This document shows, one piece after another, positions 28,494-37,345 of a stretch of DNA of 64,000 nucleotides. This DNA is from Nocardia asteroides. Its GTDB lineage: Bacteria; Actinomycetota; Actinomycetes; Mycobacteriales; Mycobacteriaceae. Each line of letters starts with the position of its first letter. The first letter of the stretch is position 1. Under the pieces are notes generated by a model. The model searched no databases. It was not told where the DNA came from and saw only the letters and a program-made list of their open reading frames with translations. The stretch is taken from assembly GCA_019930625.1 (NCBI GenBank), contig CP082844.1, positions 2,666,001-2,730,000 on the forward strand. Reading direction: 5' to 3'. A program made the position numbers and the translations under genes.

Positions 28494-29093
28494 ATGCTTA
28501 CTGAATCTATGGAAGATATGCGCGCCCGTCACGCCCGTTCGGTTCGATTGACCGTGGACGTCGTCGCCCGCGTGCGCCCTGATCAGCTGGATGCCGAAAC
28601 CCCTTGCACTGGTTGGCGTCTACGTGACCTGCTGGAACACATGACCGCGCAGAATCACGGCTTCGCCGCTGCCGCGCGGGGCGGCGACGATCCCGGGGTC
28701 TGGGCTGTCCGCACGTCCGCCGATCCGGTCGCCGCCTATCTCGCCTCCGCCGACGACGTGGTCGCCGCCTTCGCCGCGCAAGACGTCTTCGAGCGCTCGC
28801 TGGCGTTTCCGGAAGCGCCTGGCCACCCTGTTCCCGCCACCCAGGCGATCGGCTTCCACCTGGTGGACAGCGTCGTCCACGCCTGGGACGTCGCACGATC
28901 GATCGGAGAAACCGTCACTCCCGATCCGGCCGTAGCCGAAGCGGCGCTGAACATAGCCCTCGCCGTCCCCGACGGCCCCGAACGGTCCGCCCCCGGTTCG
29001 GTCTTCGCGCCGGCGCTGTCCGTCCCGGAACAATCCTCGACGCTCGACCGCATCCTCTTGCTCCTCGGCCGCTCCCCGAACTGGCCGAGCTGA
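28494..29093 (+). CDS. TIGR03086-like metal-binding protein (maleylpyruvate isomerase/DinB-like)
   Basis: A 199-residue DinB-superfamily four-helix protein. The metal-site histidines are likely in LLEHMTAQNHG and in GFHLVDSVVHAWDVARS, the signature of the TIGR03086/mycothiol-dependent maleylpyruvate isomerase N-terminal group; TPCTGWRLRDLL is the characteristic opening. Members of the wider family are mycothiol-dependent transferases or isomerases in actinobacteria; the specific reaction is unknown. Its ATG overlaps the right edge of the palindromic operator, so it is probably controlled by the divergent MarR protein. Confidence 0.85.
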   Translation: MLTESMEDMRARHARSVRLTVDVVARVRPDQLDAETPCTGWRLRDLLEHMTAQNHGFAAAARGGDDPGVWAVRTSADPVAAYLASADDVVAAFAAQDVFERSLAFPEAPGHPVPATQAIGFHLVDSVVHAWDVARSIGETVTPDPAVAEAALNIALAVPDGPERSAPGSVFAPALSVPEQSSTLDRILLLLGRSPNWPS

Positions 29094-29241
29094 CCGTCCG
29101 CCCGTCGCTCCCAAGGCTTTCCGCTGCTCGCACCGGCGGCGAATATGTGCACAGCCCGCCTGGGGATGACTGTGGAGGAAACGGAGTCGACGCCCAGGTG
29201 ACCGACACCGGGCTGTAAGCGGAAGGGGATCGCGGGCTGGG

Positions 29242-30009
29242 TCAGCGGAGGGTAGGCAGCAGGCCGGCGGCGTGGGCGAGGGTCGCCGGGTCGGCGGATT
29301 CCCCCGGCGGGCCCCAGAACTCGGTGTCGGGTTCGGCGGTCAACCTCAGTTCCGGCGGGGTGCGCCAGGAGGCGGTCAGGCCCAGGCGCCAGGAATGCAA
29401 GTAGGTCCGTTGGTGGGCGCCGGAGCGATCGAACAAGGGGTCGCCGACGATCGGATGTCCGGTCCAGGCGAGATGGACGCGAATCTGGTGACGGCGGCCG
29501 GTGACGGGGCGCAGCGCGAGGACGGTGTGCGCCGGGGCGCGCAGCACGGTCACGAAATGGGTGAGCGAGGGATAGTTCTTGGCGGGCAGCAGGTCGGTGT
29601 CCTCGACGAACCAGCGGCCCTCCCGGCAGCGGATGCTTTCGCGCGGGGCCGCGATGCGCACCCGGTTCTTGCGTCCCACGCTGAGCGGCAGATCGATCAC
29701 GCCGGAATCGGGCAGGCCGGTGGCCGCGACGACGGCCAGATACGCCTTGTCGGCGGTCTGTTTGTTGAACTGCCTGGTCAGCTCGCCGTGCGCGGGCAGT
29801 TCCTTCGCGAACAGGATCAGGCCGGAGGTCACCTTGTCGATCCGGTGCACCGGATAGAGCGTTTCACCGGAGGCGGCCGCCAGCTCGACGAGGTCGGTAT
29901 CGTGGCGCTCCCCGGTGACGGAGATTCCGGCGGGTTTGTGCAGAGCCAGAATCGCCGCGTCCTCCTCGACGAGGGAACGCGCGCGCAGCTGTGACCAGTC
30001 GGTGTCCAC
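29242..30009 (-). CDS. RluA-family pseudouridine synthase
   Basis: A 255-residue pseudouridine synthase that would isomerise uridine in rRNA or tRNA. The catalytic Asp lies in HRIDKVTSG, and the family-conserved RPVTGRRHQIRVHLAWTGHPIVGD follows. There is no S4 domain at the N-terminus, as in the shorter RluA/TruC-like members. Start GTG 30009. It ends 48 bp upstream of nothing on its strand except the intergenic region to the convergent gene at 29093; the upstream cyclase gene ends 47 bp before it, so the two minus-strand genes may be one transcript. Confidence 0.85.
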   Translation of the reverse strand: MDTDWSQLRARSLVEEDAAILALHKPAGISVTGERHDTDLVELAAASGETLYPVHRIDKVTSGLILFAKELPAHGELTRQFNKQTADKAYLAVVAATGLPDSGVIDLPLSVGRKNRVRIAAPRESIRCREGRWFVEDTDLLPAKNYPSLTHFVTVLRAPAHTVLALRPVTGRRHQIRVHLAWTGHPIVGDPLFDRSGAHQRTYLHSWRLGLTASWRTPPELRLTAEPDTEFWGPPGESADPATLAHAAGLLPTLR

Positions 30010-30056
30010 CGGACGAGCCTAGGGCGGCTGTGGTCGGCTGCGGCACGCGGTCGCGG

Positions 30057-31109
30057 CTACCTGCCGTTCTTGCCGTTACGGCGGAGCAGGTGCGGGCGCA
30101 GGCGATTGAAGCCGCGCACCCGGACGCTGCGCAGGTGCTTGATGGTGAACGAAGGGTCGCCCTCCAACGCGGCGGCGGCGTGGTCGTCGATCAGGACGGT
30201 GCCCGGCCGCGCGACGCCGGTGAGCCGGGACGCGATGTTCACCACCGAGCCGTACAGATCTCCGAAGCGTTGCAGGACCGGGCCGTAGGCGATGGCGACG
30301 CGCAGGTCCGGGGTGCCGCCGACCATCATGGTCGACTCCTGGATGGCCAGGGCGGTGCGGGCGGCCTCGGTGGCGCTCTCGGTGGCGAACATGACTTCGT
30401 CGCCGACGTTCTTGATCACCCATCCGCCGTTCTCGGTGATGGCGGCGGTGGTGGTGGATTCGAACGCCTCGAGCAGCATGGACAGCTCGTCGGGGTGCAA
30501 ATGCCTGGTCAGCCTGGTGTAGCCGACCATGTCGGCGAAACCGACGGCCAATTCGCGCACCGACTCACCCGCGCTCGTCCCCGGGTCGAGCGAGCGCGAC
30601 AGCGCCGCGGCGAGATGCCGTCGCCACGCGTAGATGTTCAGCTGCTCGAGCGTGGCGATGGCGCCTTCGGTGGCGATGCGCACGGCCTCCTCCGGATCGG
30701 CGGCGGGGTCCATGCTCGCGATGCGCTCCTCGATCTCCGCCAGCACCAGGTCCACCTGCCATTCGGCCAGCCGCGCCATGCCCTGGCCGAGCGTGCGCGC
30801 GGTCGCCGACTGCTGCCGGGTGTCCGCCGCGGCCAGGACGGTCAGCTGCTCGAAGTTGCGAACCGCGGCGACGTCGGCGTCGGCGTAGTCGACCGCCGCG
30901 TCTCCGATACTCGACGGGAAACCGAGCGCCAACCACAATCGCTTCGTCAGCGCCGTCGTCGTCCCGGACCGCTCCGCGACCTCGGTGCGGTTGTACCGGC
31001 GCGCTCCGTCGAGCAAATAGGACTCGACGATCGACCGCACCAGCTCGGACCTCTCGGTGGGCACCATGATCGGTACCTTACGGGCCACCTCCGAAGAGTC
31101 CGCGTCCAT
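30057..31109 (-). CDS. Class III adenylate/guanylate cyclase with N-terminal regulatory domain
   Basis: A 350-residue soluble cyclase. The helical N-terminal half (1-175) looks like the pH-/lipid-responsive regulatory domain of mycobacterial Rv1264/Rv2212-type cyclases. The catalytic domain has the metal Asp in VGFADMVGYT, the purine-contact Lys in IKNVGDEVMF with the second metal Asp, and the transition-state Asn-Arg pair in GSVVNIASR. All needed residues are therefore present, and the Lys favours ATP (cAMP product). No membrane segments or HAMP. Its product could be removed by the metallophosphoesterase at 26977. Confidence 0.88.
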   Translation of the reverse strand: MDADSSEVARKVPIMVPTERSELVRSIVESYLLDGARRYNRTEVAERSGTTTALTKRLWLALGFPSSIGDAAVDYADADVAAVRNFEQLTVLAAADTRQQSATARTLGQGMARLAEWQVDLVLAEIEERIASMDPAADPEEAVRIATEGAIATLEQLNIYAWRRHLAAALSRSLDPGTSAGESVRELAVGFADMVGYTRLTRHLHPDELSMLLEAFESTTTAAITENGGWVIKNVGDEVMFATESATEAARTALAIQESTMMVGGTPDLRVAIAYGPVLQRFGDLYGSVVNIASRLTGVARPGTVLIDDHAAAALEGDPSFTIKHLRSVRVRGFNRLRPHLLRRNGKNGR

Positions 31110-31291
31110 TGGGTGAGTTCACATAACTCCGTCTACCCGAGGTCGACTTCGGCCCCGCACCGACAGCGTGTGCGTCCTCTGTGACCACCGAGACGGTCCC
31201 CGCCGTGCCGTGTGGGCTCGGTCGGTACACCCGCGCGCCGGCGGCGGGTATGCGCTTGGGCGCGAACGGATTCGATCGCGCAGCGCCAGGG

Positions 31292-32557
31292 CTAGGTGGT
31301 GGTGGACGGAGTGCGTCCGCGGAAGGTGCGGCGGAGGTCGTCGACCCATTCGGCCGGTATTTCCCACGGGATGAAGTGCCCGCCGTGGTGGTGGGCGGTG
31401 AGGTTGACGTGGTTGTACCAATCGCCGCGGTCGCTGTCGAGGAAGCTTTGCACCCGGCGGTCGGTGGTGACGCCGCGCGGGTTCTCGTAGCCGACGAAGG
31501 TGATGCCGGTGGGAGCCTCGACGGGGGGCTGCCGGTCGTGCGAAGGGCGCCACGGGTAGCGATTGTTGTTGGCGTAGGTGCGGATCGAAGAGCCGATGGA
31601 GTTGGTGACCCAGAAGATCATCGCGTGGGTGAGCAGGTCGTCCTTGCCGAAGACGGACTCGATGTCGCCGCCGTTGTCGCTCCAGCTCACCCAGCGTTGC
31701 AGGATCCAGGCGAGCAGTCCGGCGGGCGAGTCGGACAAGCCGTAGGCGAGGGTGCTCGGTTCGAGCACATGCGCGGCCAGGTGGACGGCGAAGCGCCGTT
31801 CCAGCGCGATGATCCGGGCGCGCACGTCGGCGGGCAGGCCGTCCGGAATGGGTCTGCCGCCGGTGATGTCCCAACCGCGGTCGCCGTCGAACAGGGTGAG
31901 CTTCTGGCCGGAGCCGATGTGGATGCCGTACAACTCGTCGGCGTACTTGTGCCCGAGCTGCCCCGTGACCAGCGCGCCGACATCACAGCCCGCCGCGGCG
32001 TACTTCGTATGACCGAGCGTCTCGGTCATGAGAACGTGCCAGAGGTCGGCGACCTTCCAGAAGTTCATGTCCGGGTTGTCCGGCAGCGGCGCGGAGAATC
32101 CGAACCCGGGGAACGAGGGGACGATCACCTCGAACGCATCGGCAGGGTCGCCGCCGAATGCCGCGGGGTCGGCCAGCGGGTCGACAACCTTCGCCCAGTG
32201 CCAGAATGTCCATGGCCACCCGTGGGTGAGGAGCAACGGAGTCGGGTTCGGCCCGGCGCCCGGCTTTCGCATGAAATGCACCGGCACGCCGTCGGTCTCG
32301 ACGAAGTAGTGCTCGTAAGCGTTGATCGCGGCCTCGGCGGCGCGCCAGTCGTAATCGGTGCGCCAGTACTCGACCAGTTCCTGGAGATAGGTCCGCGATA
32401 CGCCGTAGGACCAGTCCTCATTACCCGCGTCGACCGGCCAGCGCGTCAGCTCGAGTCGTCGCCGCAGGTCGGTGAGCACCTCGTCGGACACATGAATGGG
32501 CGTGGACTCCAGCGGGAACGGCCGCTTCTCGACTCCACGGGAACGCTCATGACTCAC
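31292..32557 (-). CDS. Epoxide hydrolase
   Basis: A 421-residue alpha/beta-hydrolase with the N-terminal EHN extension of microsomal-type epoxide hydrolases (STPIHVSDEVLTDLRRRLELTRWP). The oxyanion motif HGWPW is at about 111-115, the nucleophile Asp in AAGCDVGALV, and the catalytic His in HHHGGHFIPWE near the end. A Tyr pair for epoxide opening is plausible but was not verified. It converts epoxides to vicinal diols. Start ATG 32557. Monocistronic; a 182-bp gap separates it from the cyclase gene. Confidence 0.9.
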   Translation of the reverse strand: MSHERSRGVEKRPFPLESTPIHVSDEVLTDLRRRLELTRWPVDAGNEDWSYGVSRTYLQELVEYWRTDYDWRAAEAAINAYEHYFVETDGVPVHFMRKPGAGPNPTPLLLTHGWPWTFWHWAKVVDPLADPAAFGGDPADAFEVIVPSFPGFGFSAPLPDNPDMNFWKVADLWHVLMTETLGHTKYAAAGCDVGALVTGQLGHKYADELYGIHIGSGQKLTLFDGDRGWDITGGRPIPDGLPADVRARIIALERRFAVHLAAHVLEPSTLAYGLSDSPAGLLAWILQRWVSWSDNGGDIESVFGKDDLLTHAMIFWVTNSIGSSIRTYANNNRYPWRPSHDRQPPVEAPTGITFVGYENPRGVTTDRRVQSFLDSDRGDWYNHVNLTAHHHGGHFIPWEIPAEWVDDLRRTFRGRTPSTTT

Positions 32558-32734
32558 CGGGCCAGTATGCTCCGCGCGTCCCCCGTGTTCGGCGTCAGTT
32601 CACCCGACGCTGCCGATCAGTCGTGTCCTTTTCCGGTGTGCGGAGAAGGCGGATTTGATCACGGAGGTCATCGCCACCCTCGGCGCACCGCGATAACGTC
32701 GGGCCGACGGATGGATCTCTGATCGGAGGGCGCT

Positions 32735-33556
32735 GTGGTCAAGACCGGAGGGGCTGCGAAGCTCGAGGTCACGGAGGGTGCGCTGACGCACGGCATGCCG
32801 TACTTCGCCATCGGTTCGGGTCGGCCACTGGTGTTCCTCCGGTGGTTCACCCCCGACCACGCGAATCCGCACGGTTGGATGCGTGACTCCGAGATCAAGG
32901 TGCTGCGGCCGCTGGCCGGGCACTTCCGCGTCTTCGCGGTGGGCCGCGCGCCCGGCATGGCCGAGGGCATCACGATGGCCGAGATCGCCGCCGAGCACGC
33001 GGACGCGCTGCGCGGCGAGTTCGGCGAGCCGGTCGACGTGCTCGGCATCTCCTCGGGTGGTTCGGTGGCATTGCAACTCGCCGCCGACCATCCGCGAGTT
33101 GTGCGCCGCCTTGTCGTCGCATCATCCGGATGCCGTTTGGATCCGGCCCTCGAGGAAGGGCAGATGCGTTACGCCGAAGCCGCTTTGCAGGGGCGGCGGG
33201 CGATGCACCACTTGGCGTCGAGCGCCGTGTCCTCGCCCGTCGCCGCCCGCTTCGCGGCGGCCGCCATGTGGCTGATCGACCCGTTGACCCGTCCCCGCAA
33301 CCCTGCCGACACGCACGCCTTCCTGCGCGCAGAAGACGCGTTCGACCTCACCGAGCGCCTCGGCGACATCCAGGCGCCCACTCTCGTGATCGGCGGCGAA
33401 CGAGACGCCGCCTACAGCCTGGGCACCTTCCGCCGCACCGCCGACGGGATTCCCGATTCCCGCCTCGTCATCTATCGCGGCGCCGGCCACATGGGCGCGG
33501 TCAAACATCCCCGCTTCGCCGCCGACGTCACCGACTTCCTCACCCGGCCTGCCTGA
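32735..33556 (+). CDS. Alpha/beta-hydrolase
   Basis: A 273-residue alpha/beta-hydrolase-fold enzyme with the nucleophile elbow GISSGGS (about residue 107), an acid in GGERDAAYS and a C-terminal His in GAGHMGAVKHP. The opening (GMPYFAIGSGRPLVFLR) is typical of small esterase/lactonase-like hydrolases; the substrate is unknown. Start GTG 32735 with GGAGGGC upstream. Divergent from the epoxide hydrolase (177 bp). Confidence 0.85.
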   Translation: MVKTGGAAKLEVTEGALTHGMPYFAIGSGRPLVFLRWFTPDHANPHGWMRDSEIKVLRPLAGHFRVFAVGRAPGMAEGITMAEIAAEHADALRGEFGEPVDVLGISSGGSVALQLAADHPRVVRRLVVASSGCRLDPALEEGQMRYAEAALQGRRAMHHLASSAVSSPVAARFAAAAMWLIDPLTRPRNPADTHAFLRAEDAFDLTERLGDIQAPTLVIGGERDAAYSLGTFRRTADGIPDSRLVIYRGAGHMGAVKHPRFAADVTDFLTRPA

Positions 33557-33667
33557 CCCCGTCACCGGCTTCGCCGGCGCGGTCGCTCCTCGCCCAGGCC
33601 GAGGCCGAGGCCGCTGTGCATCGGCCGTGGTCACTGCGAACCTGTTCTGGCTTCGTCCGACCGGTGG

Positions 33668-34624
33668 TCAGGGTTTGGGGGTGGGGGTCCAGTAGCCGCG
33701 GCGGCGGTTCCGGATGGCTGCGCGGGCGGCCGTGTGGAGGCGTTCGGCCAATTCGGCGGGAGCCGACAGGTCGTCCCACATCCAGCGGACGACCGTCCAG
33801 CCGAGGGCTCGGAGTCGCTCGTCGCGCAGCTCTCGCGCGGTGATTGCCTGCGCGTCGGGTGAGAGGCCGCCTGACGCGGCTGCACGGTCGGGTTTCCCGT
33901 CGAACTCGCCGACCACGCCGAGGTCGGGGAACAGGAAATCGACGCGACCTACGCATATCTCGTTTTCGGAGAAGACGCGCGCGTGCAGCTCGGGAGCGGG
34001 GAAGCCGCCTTGGCGCAGCAGGATCCGGCTGCGGGATTCGCCGACGCTCTCGCTGCGGCCGTCCAGGAAGTCCAGGACCAGGGCAGCTCGGCGGCATCCG
34101 GGCCGCTGCCGGGCCCGGCGGAGGTGTTCGCGCAGTTCGGTGGTGGTCGTCAGACCCTGACGCAGTGCGGAATCGCCCACGGCCACCGACTGTTCGAAGC
34201 CTTCCGAGCGCGCGATATCGAGGACAGTGCGCGCCGGGGTGGTCACGCATACGTTGTCGACCAGGGTGATCTCGTCGGGCTCCACCCGGGCGGAGTGGAC
34301 CACGACCCGTCTGCTCAGCCGCCCGCCGTTGATTCGATTCCTGGTCAGATGGACGCGGTCGAGCCGAATGCCCCAAGTGGGCAGCCCGTGCAGCACTGCC
34401 GCGGAGCAGTGGCTCGTGATGGCGGAGTCGGACGTGGACTCCGCGGTCGCCAGCGTCAGCAGCAGATGCCGACCGGGCGCACCGAGCCCGGATCGCGGCG
34501 CGGTCAGATAGTGCCCGGCCCGCAGCCGCTGCCATTGTCCGGTCCGGCACAGCCGGTACAGCGCCTTGTCGGACAGACCCGATGCCAGCGCTTGCCGACG
34601 CGAGATCAGTTGCGGTGCTTCCAT
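33668..34624 (-). CDS. AbiEi-like N-terminal domain with DUF559/Vsr-type nuclease-like C-terminus
   Basis: A 318-residue protein with two parts. The N-terminal winged-helix-like segment (ISRRQALASGLSDKALYRL, then GQWQRLRAGHYL) matches the AbiEi antitoxin N-domain pattern. The C-terminal third has GRVDFLFPDLGVVGEFDGK and RDERLRALGWTVVRWMWDDL, the PD-(D/E)xK-like core of DUF559/Vsr-related proteins. Such fusions are common in actinobacteria and their role (defence, DNA repair or regulation) is unproven. No AbiEii toxin is adjacent. ATG 34624. Twin DnaA-box-like sequences lie just upstream. Confidence 0.75.
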   Translation of the reverse strand: MEAPQLISRRQALASGLSDKALYRLCRTGQWQRLRAGHYLTAPRSGLGAPGRHLLLTLATAESTSDSAITSHCSAAVLHGLPTWGIRLDRVHLTRNRINGGRLSRRVVVHSARVEPDEITLVDNVCVTTPARTVLDIARSEGFEQSVAVGDSALRQGLTTTTELREHLRRARQRPGCRRAALVLDFLDGRSESVGESRSRILLRQGGFPAPELHARVFSENEICVGRVDFLFPDLGVVGEFDGKPDRAAASGGLSPDAQAITARELRDERLRALGWTVVRWMWDDLSAPAELAERLHTAARAAIRNRRRGYWTPTPKP

Positions 34625-34676
34625 ACCGACGATCGTGATCGATCACCGCCCGGGAGACGCCCGCCGCTGCGGTGAA

Positions 34677-34703
34677 TGTGGACAACTCGCGGGCTGTGGA
34701 CAA
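34677..34703. promoter_or_regulatory. Two perfect DnaA-box-like sequences
   Basis: TGTGGACAA (complement TTGTCCACA, the canonical DnaA box) occurs at 34677-34685 and again at 34695-34703, in the same orientation, 18 bp apart, in the intergenic region between the AbiEi-like gene and the TetR gene. There is no cluster of further boxes and no dnaA/dnaN nearby, so this is not oriC; a titration or DnaA-responsive promoter is possible. Confidence 0.5.
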
Positions 34704-34716
34704 CCGCCATGCGGAA

Positions 34717-35346
34717 TCAGCCCATCTGCGTCATGCCCGCCGCCACCACCCGCGCCACGTTCAGCACTTCGTCGGCGGTGGGCAGTGGCACACCGTCGAG
34801 GGCGTGCAGCCGGTCCGTGCTGGCGATGGCGAACATCGCCGAGACCCAGGCCGCGGCACACGCGCGGAGGGTTCCCGGGTGGACCGGTCCGGGGGCGCTC
34901 GCCTGGAGCACCTTGGCGGTCACGTCGAGCATCTGATCGCGCAGGCGGCGCAGCTGCCGCCGGACGTCGGGGTGGGTGTCGGCCTCCCGCCACAGGATCA
35001 CCCGCAGCACCGACGAGTGGTGGTCGCGCAGGTTCAGCGCGGCATCGAGGTTGACCAGGCTCGCCGCCGGATCGCCAGGCGTCACCACCGTGCCGATGTC
35101 GTCGATCGGCTGCGCGGGCACCCGCTCGGACATCAAGGCGGACAGGATCGAATCCTTGGTCGGGAAGTAGTAGAAGACGAGTCCTTTGGGGACACCGGCC
35201 GCGGCGGCGATGGCCGCCGTCGCGGTGGCGTCGAATCCCTGCGCCGCGAAGAGTTTCTCCGCGGCGTCGAGGATGAGCTGCCGGGCGTCGCCGTCGGCTT
35301 TCGCGCTGCGGCGACGCCCGGCGCGCCGGGTCTTCGGCATCTGCAT
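34717..35346 (-). CDS. TetR-family transcriptional regulator
   Basis: A 209-residue TetR regulator with the N-terminal helix-turn-helix (AAIAAAAGVPKGLVFYYFPTKDSILSALM) and an all-helical ligand domain. ATG 35346 overlaps the stop of the upstream SPW-repeat gene as TGATG (1-bp overlap), which settles the start and indicates translational coupling. The homologous HTH region starts near residue 20. It probably regulates the SPW membrane gene and itself; no palindromic operator is evident at the SPW promoter. Confidence 0.88.
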   Translation of the reverse strand: MQMPKTRRAGRRRSAKADGDARQLILDAAEKLFAAQGFDATATAAIAAAAGVPKGLVFYYFPTKDSILSALMSERVPAQPIDDIGTVVTPGDPAASLVNLDAALNLRDHHSSVLRVILWREADTHPDVRRQLRRLRDQMLDVTAKVLQASAPGPVHPGTLRACAAAWVSAMFAIASTDRLHALDGVPLPTADEVLNVARVVAAGMTQMG

Positions 35347-35702
35347 CAGTGATGCGGAGCCATGCCGTGCAGACGTCCCGACACCGCGGGCAGCGCCGCT
35401 ACCGCGACCACCACCGTCACTATTCCGACCACCCATGCGGTCCAGGATGCGCTGCGGTACTCCGTGAAATCCATGACCCACGGTGAGAGGAACAGCAGCG
35501 CGCCGCACAGGCCCATCACGTAGTCGGCCGCCGCCATTTCGGGGCGGGCCATCTGCGCGAGACCGGTGAGGGCGATGAGCACGCCGAGCACGATCAACGA
35601 CCACATGGCGTTGTCGTTGGTGTCCACCCAGAGGGGGGACAGCGCGGTGAAGGCTCCGAGTACGACAGCCAGGAAATCCTGCGCGCGGCTCTCGGTGAAC
35701 AT
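35346..35702 (-). CDS. SPW-repeat membrane protein
   Basis: A 118-residue membrane protein with two related halves. Each contains a hydrophobic helix pair and a Ser-Pro-x-Trp motif (LSPLWVDT near residue 22 and LSPWVMDF near 73), the definition of the SPW family. Four transmembrane segments are predicted. The function is unknown. The next gene (TetR) starts on its stop codon, so the two form a bicistron. SD GGAGG is just upstream of ATG 35702. Confidence 0.88.
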   Translation of the reverse strand: MFTESRAQDFLAVVLGAFTALSPLWVDTNDNAMWSLIVLGVLIALTGLAQMARPEMAAADYVMGLCGALLFLSPWVMDFTEYRSASWTAWVVGIVTVVVAVAALPAVSGRLHGMAPHH

Positions 35703-35919
35703 ATGTACCTCCTCGGGCTGTGACTATGTCCTGTCCTCGGTATAGTCCTGATTGACCGCCCGATCAATATCGGAACGGCTACGATTGCGTCGCTGTTGCC
35801 CGGCCCTCTCGGCGTGATCGTCCTCACAGAGGCCGGAGCCATGCAGAGGTTAGGGTGGGCTTCGTCTCACCGCCGGTTCCGCGGAATCGGCTGCCGGGTT
35901 CCAATGAAGGGATGGCCGC

Positions 35920-37116
35920 ATGACCGCGCCGATCGTGATCGTCGGAGCCGGCCTCGCCGGCCTGCGCACCGCGGAGGAATTGCGCCGCGCGGGCTACGCC
36001 GGTGGACTCGTGCTCATCGGTGACGAGTCGCGGTTGCCCTACGACCGGCCCCCGCTGTCCAAGCAATTCGTGCGCGGCGAAACCGACGACACCACATTGC
36101 GCCCGAGTGAGTTCTACAGCGAGAAGCAGATCGATCTGCGGTTGAGCACAGAAGCGGTCGGCGTCGACACCGACGGCCGCCGACTCCGGCTCGCCGACGG
36201 CACGACGCAGGATTACGACCAGCTGATCGTGGCCACCGGGCTGCGCCCGCGCCGCCTTCCCGGCCTGCCCGATCTCCGAGGCGTGCACGTGCTGCGCGGC
36301 CATTCCGACGCCGTCGCTCTGCGCGCCGATCTGAACGCGGCCACGACGGCGCTCGTCGTCGGCGCCGGGTTCATCGGCTGCGAGCTGGCCGCGAGCTTCC
36401 GTGCGCACGGGGTTCAGGTCGTGCTGATCGAACCGCAGGCGACGCCGCTGGCCTCGGTGCTCGGCGAACAGGTGGGTGAACTGGTCGCGCGGATGCACCG
36501 CGCGGAAGGCGTCGACCTGCGCTGCGGCACCGGCCTGGACACTCTTTTCGGCGACGACGCCGGGCGGGTTCGCGGGGCGCGGCTGTCCGACGGTACGGAG
36601 GTCGCCGCCGGCCTCGTCGTGATCGGGGTGGGCTCGCGGCCGGTCACCGAATGGCTGAACGATTCCGGGATCGCGCTGGCCGACCCGGTGGCCGGTGGCG
36701 GCGTGCTCGCCGACGAGGTGGGGCGGACCTCGGCCGAAGGCGTGTGGGCGGTCGGCGACGTGGCGGCGTGGCTGCACGAGACCGGATCGCGCAAACGCGT
36801 CGAACACTGGACCAACGCGGGCGAACAGGCGAAATTGGTCGCCTGCGCGCTGCTGGGAGCCGACCTGCCCACGGCCGCCCGCGTCCCGTACTTCTGGAGC
36901 GACCAGTACGACGTCAAGATCCAGGCTCTCGGCACCCCCGGCGCGACCGACGAGGTGCACATCGCCTCCGACGACGGCCGTAAGTTCCTCGCCTACTACG
37001 CGCAGGGCGGCAATCTCACCGGTGTCGTCGGCGCGGGCATGACGGCCCAGGTCATGAAGGCGCGCGCCAAGATCGCGGCGGGCGCTCCGGTGACCGAACT
37101 CCTGGCGCCGCGCTGA
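35920..37116 (+). CDS. FAD-dependent NAD(P)H oxidoreductase (ferredoxin reductase type)
   Basis: A 398-residue rubredoxin/ferredoxin reductase-family flavoenzyme. It has FAD motif IVIVGAGLAGLRTAEELR, NADH motif LVVGAGFIGCELAASF, and the second FAD motif VWAVGDVAAW; the phrase YDRPPLSKQF is family-typical. It would pass electrons from NAD(P)H to a [2Fe-2S] ferredoxin serving a P450 or dioxygenase, but no ferredoxin or oxygenase gene is adjacent. Start ATG 35920; GAAGGGA upstream. Confidence 0.88.
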   Translation: MTAPIVIVGAGLAGLRTAEELRRAGYAGGLVLIGDESRLPYDRPPLSKQFVRGETDDTTLRPSEFYSEKQIDLRLSTEAVGVDTDGRRLRLADGTTQDYDQLIVATGLRPRRLPGLPDLRGVHVLRGHSDAVALRADLNAATTALVVGAGFIGCELAASFRAHGVQVVLIEPQATPLASVLGEQVGELVARMHRAEGVDLRCGTGLDTLFGDDAGRVRGARLSDGTEVAAGLVVIGVGSRPVTEWLNDSGIALADPVAGGGVLADEVGRTSAEGVWAVGDVAAWLHETGSRKRVEHWTNAGEQAKLVACALLGADLPTAARVPYFWSDQYDVKIQALGTPGATDEVHIASDDGRKFLAYYAQGGNLTGVVGAGMTAQVMKARAKIAAGAPVTELLAPR

Positions 37117-37345
37117 ACGCTCGGTCGAAGCCACGTCAGCGGGCGCGGTGAAGCAGGGCACTGCGGCGCACGGGTGAAGTCGCCGCCGGGTGTCACGAGA
37201 CGGCGTGGACGTGTTCTCGATCGCCGGAAATGGGACCCCGCCGCGGTGTGGCGGTCGCGGCACAGGTGGGCGCGTCCGGCGCGGAGCGCGTGCAGTGCCG
37301 TGAGCGGTGTGCGTGGCTGTCAGCGGGGCTGTATACGGTGGTGCG

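Noticed and set aside
34677..34703. The two DnaA boxes as a replication origin
   Set aside because: Only two boxes, no AT-rich unwinding element and no replication genes.
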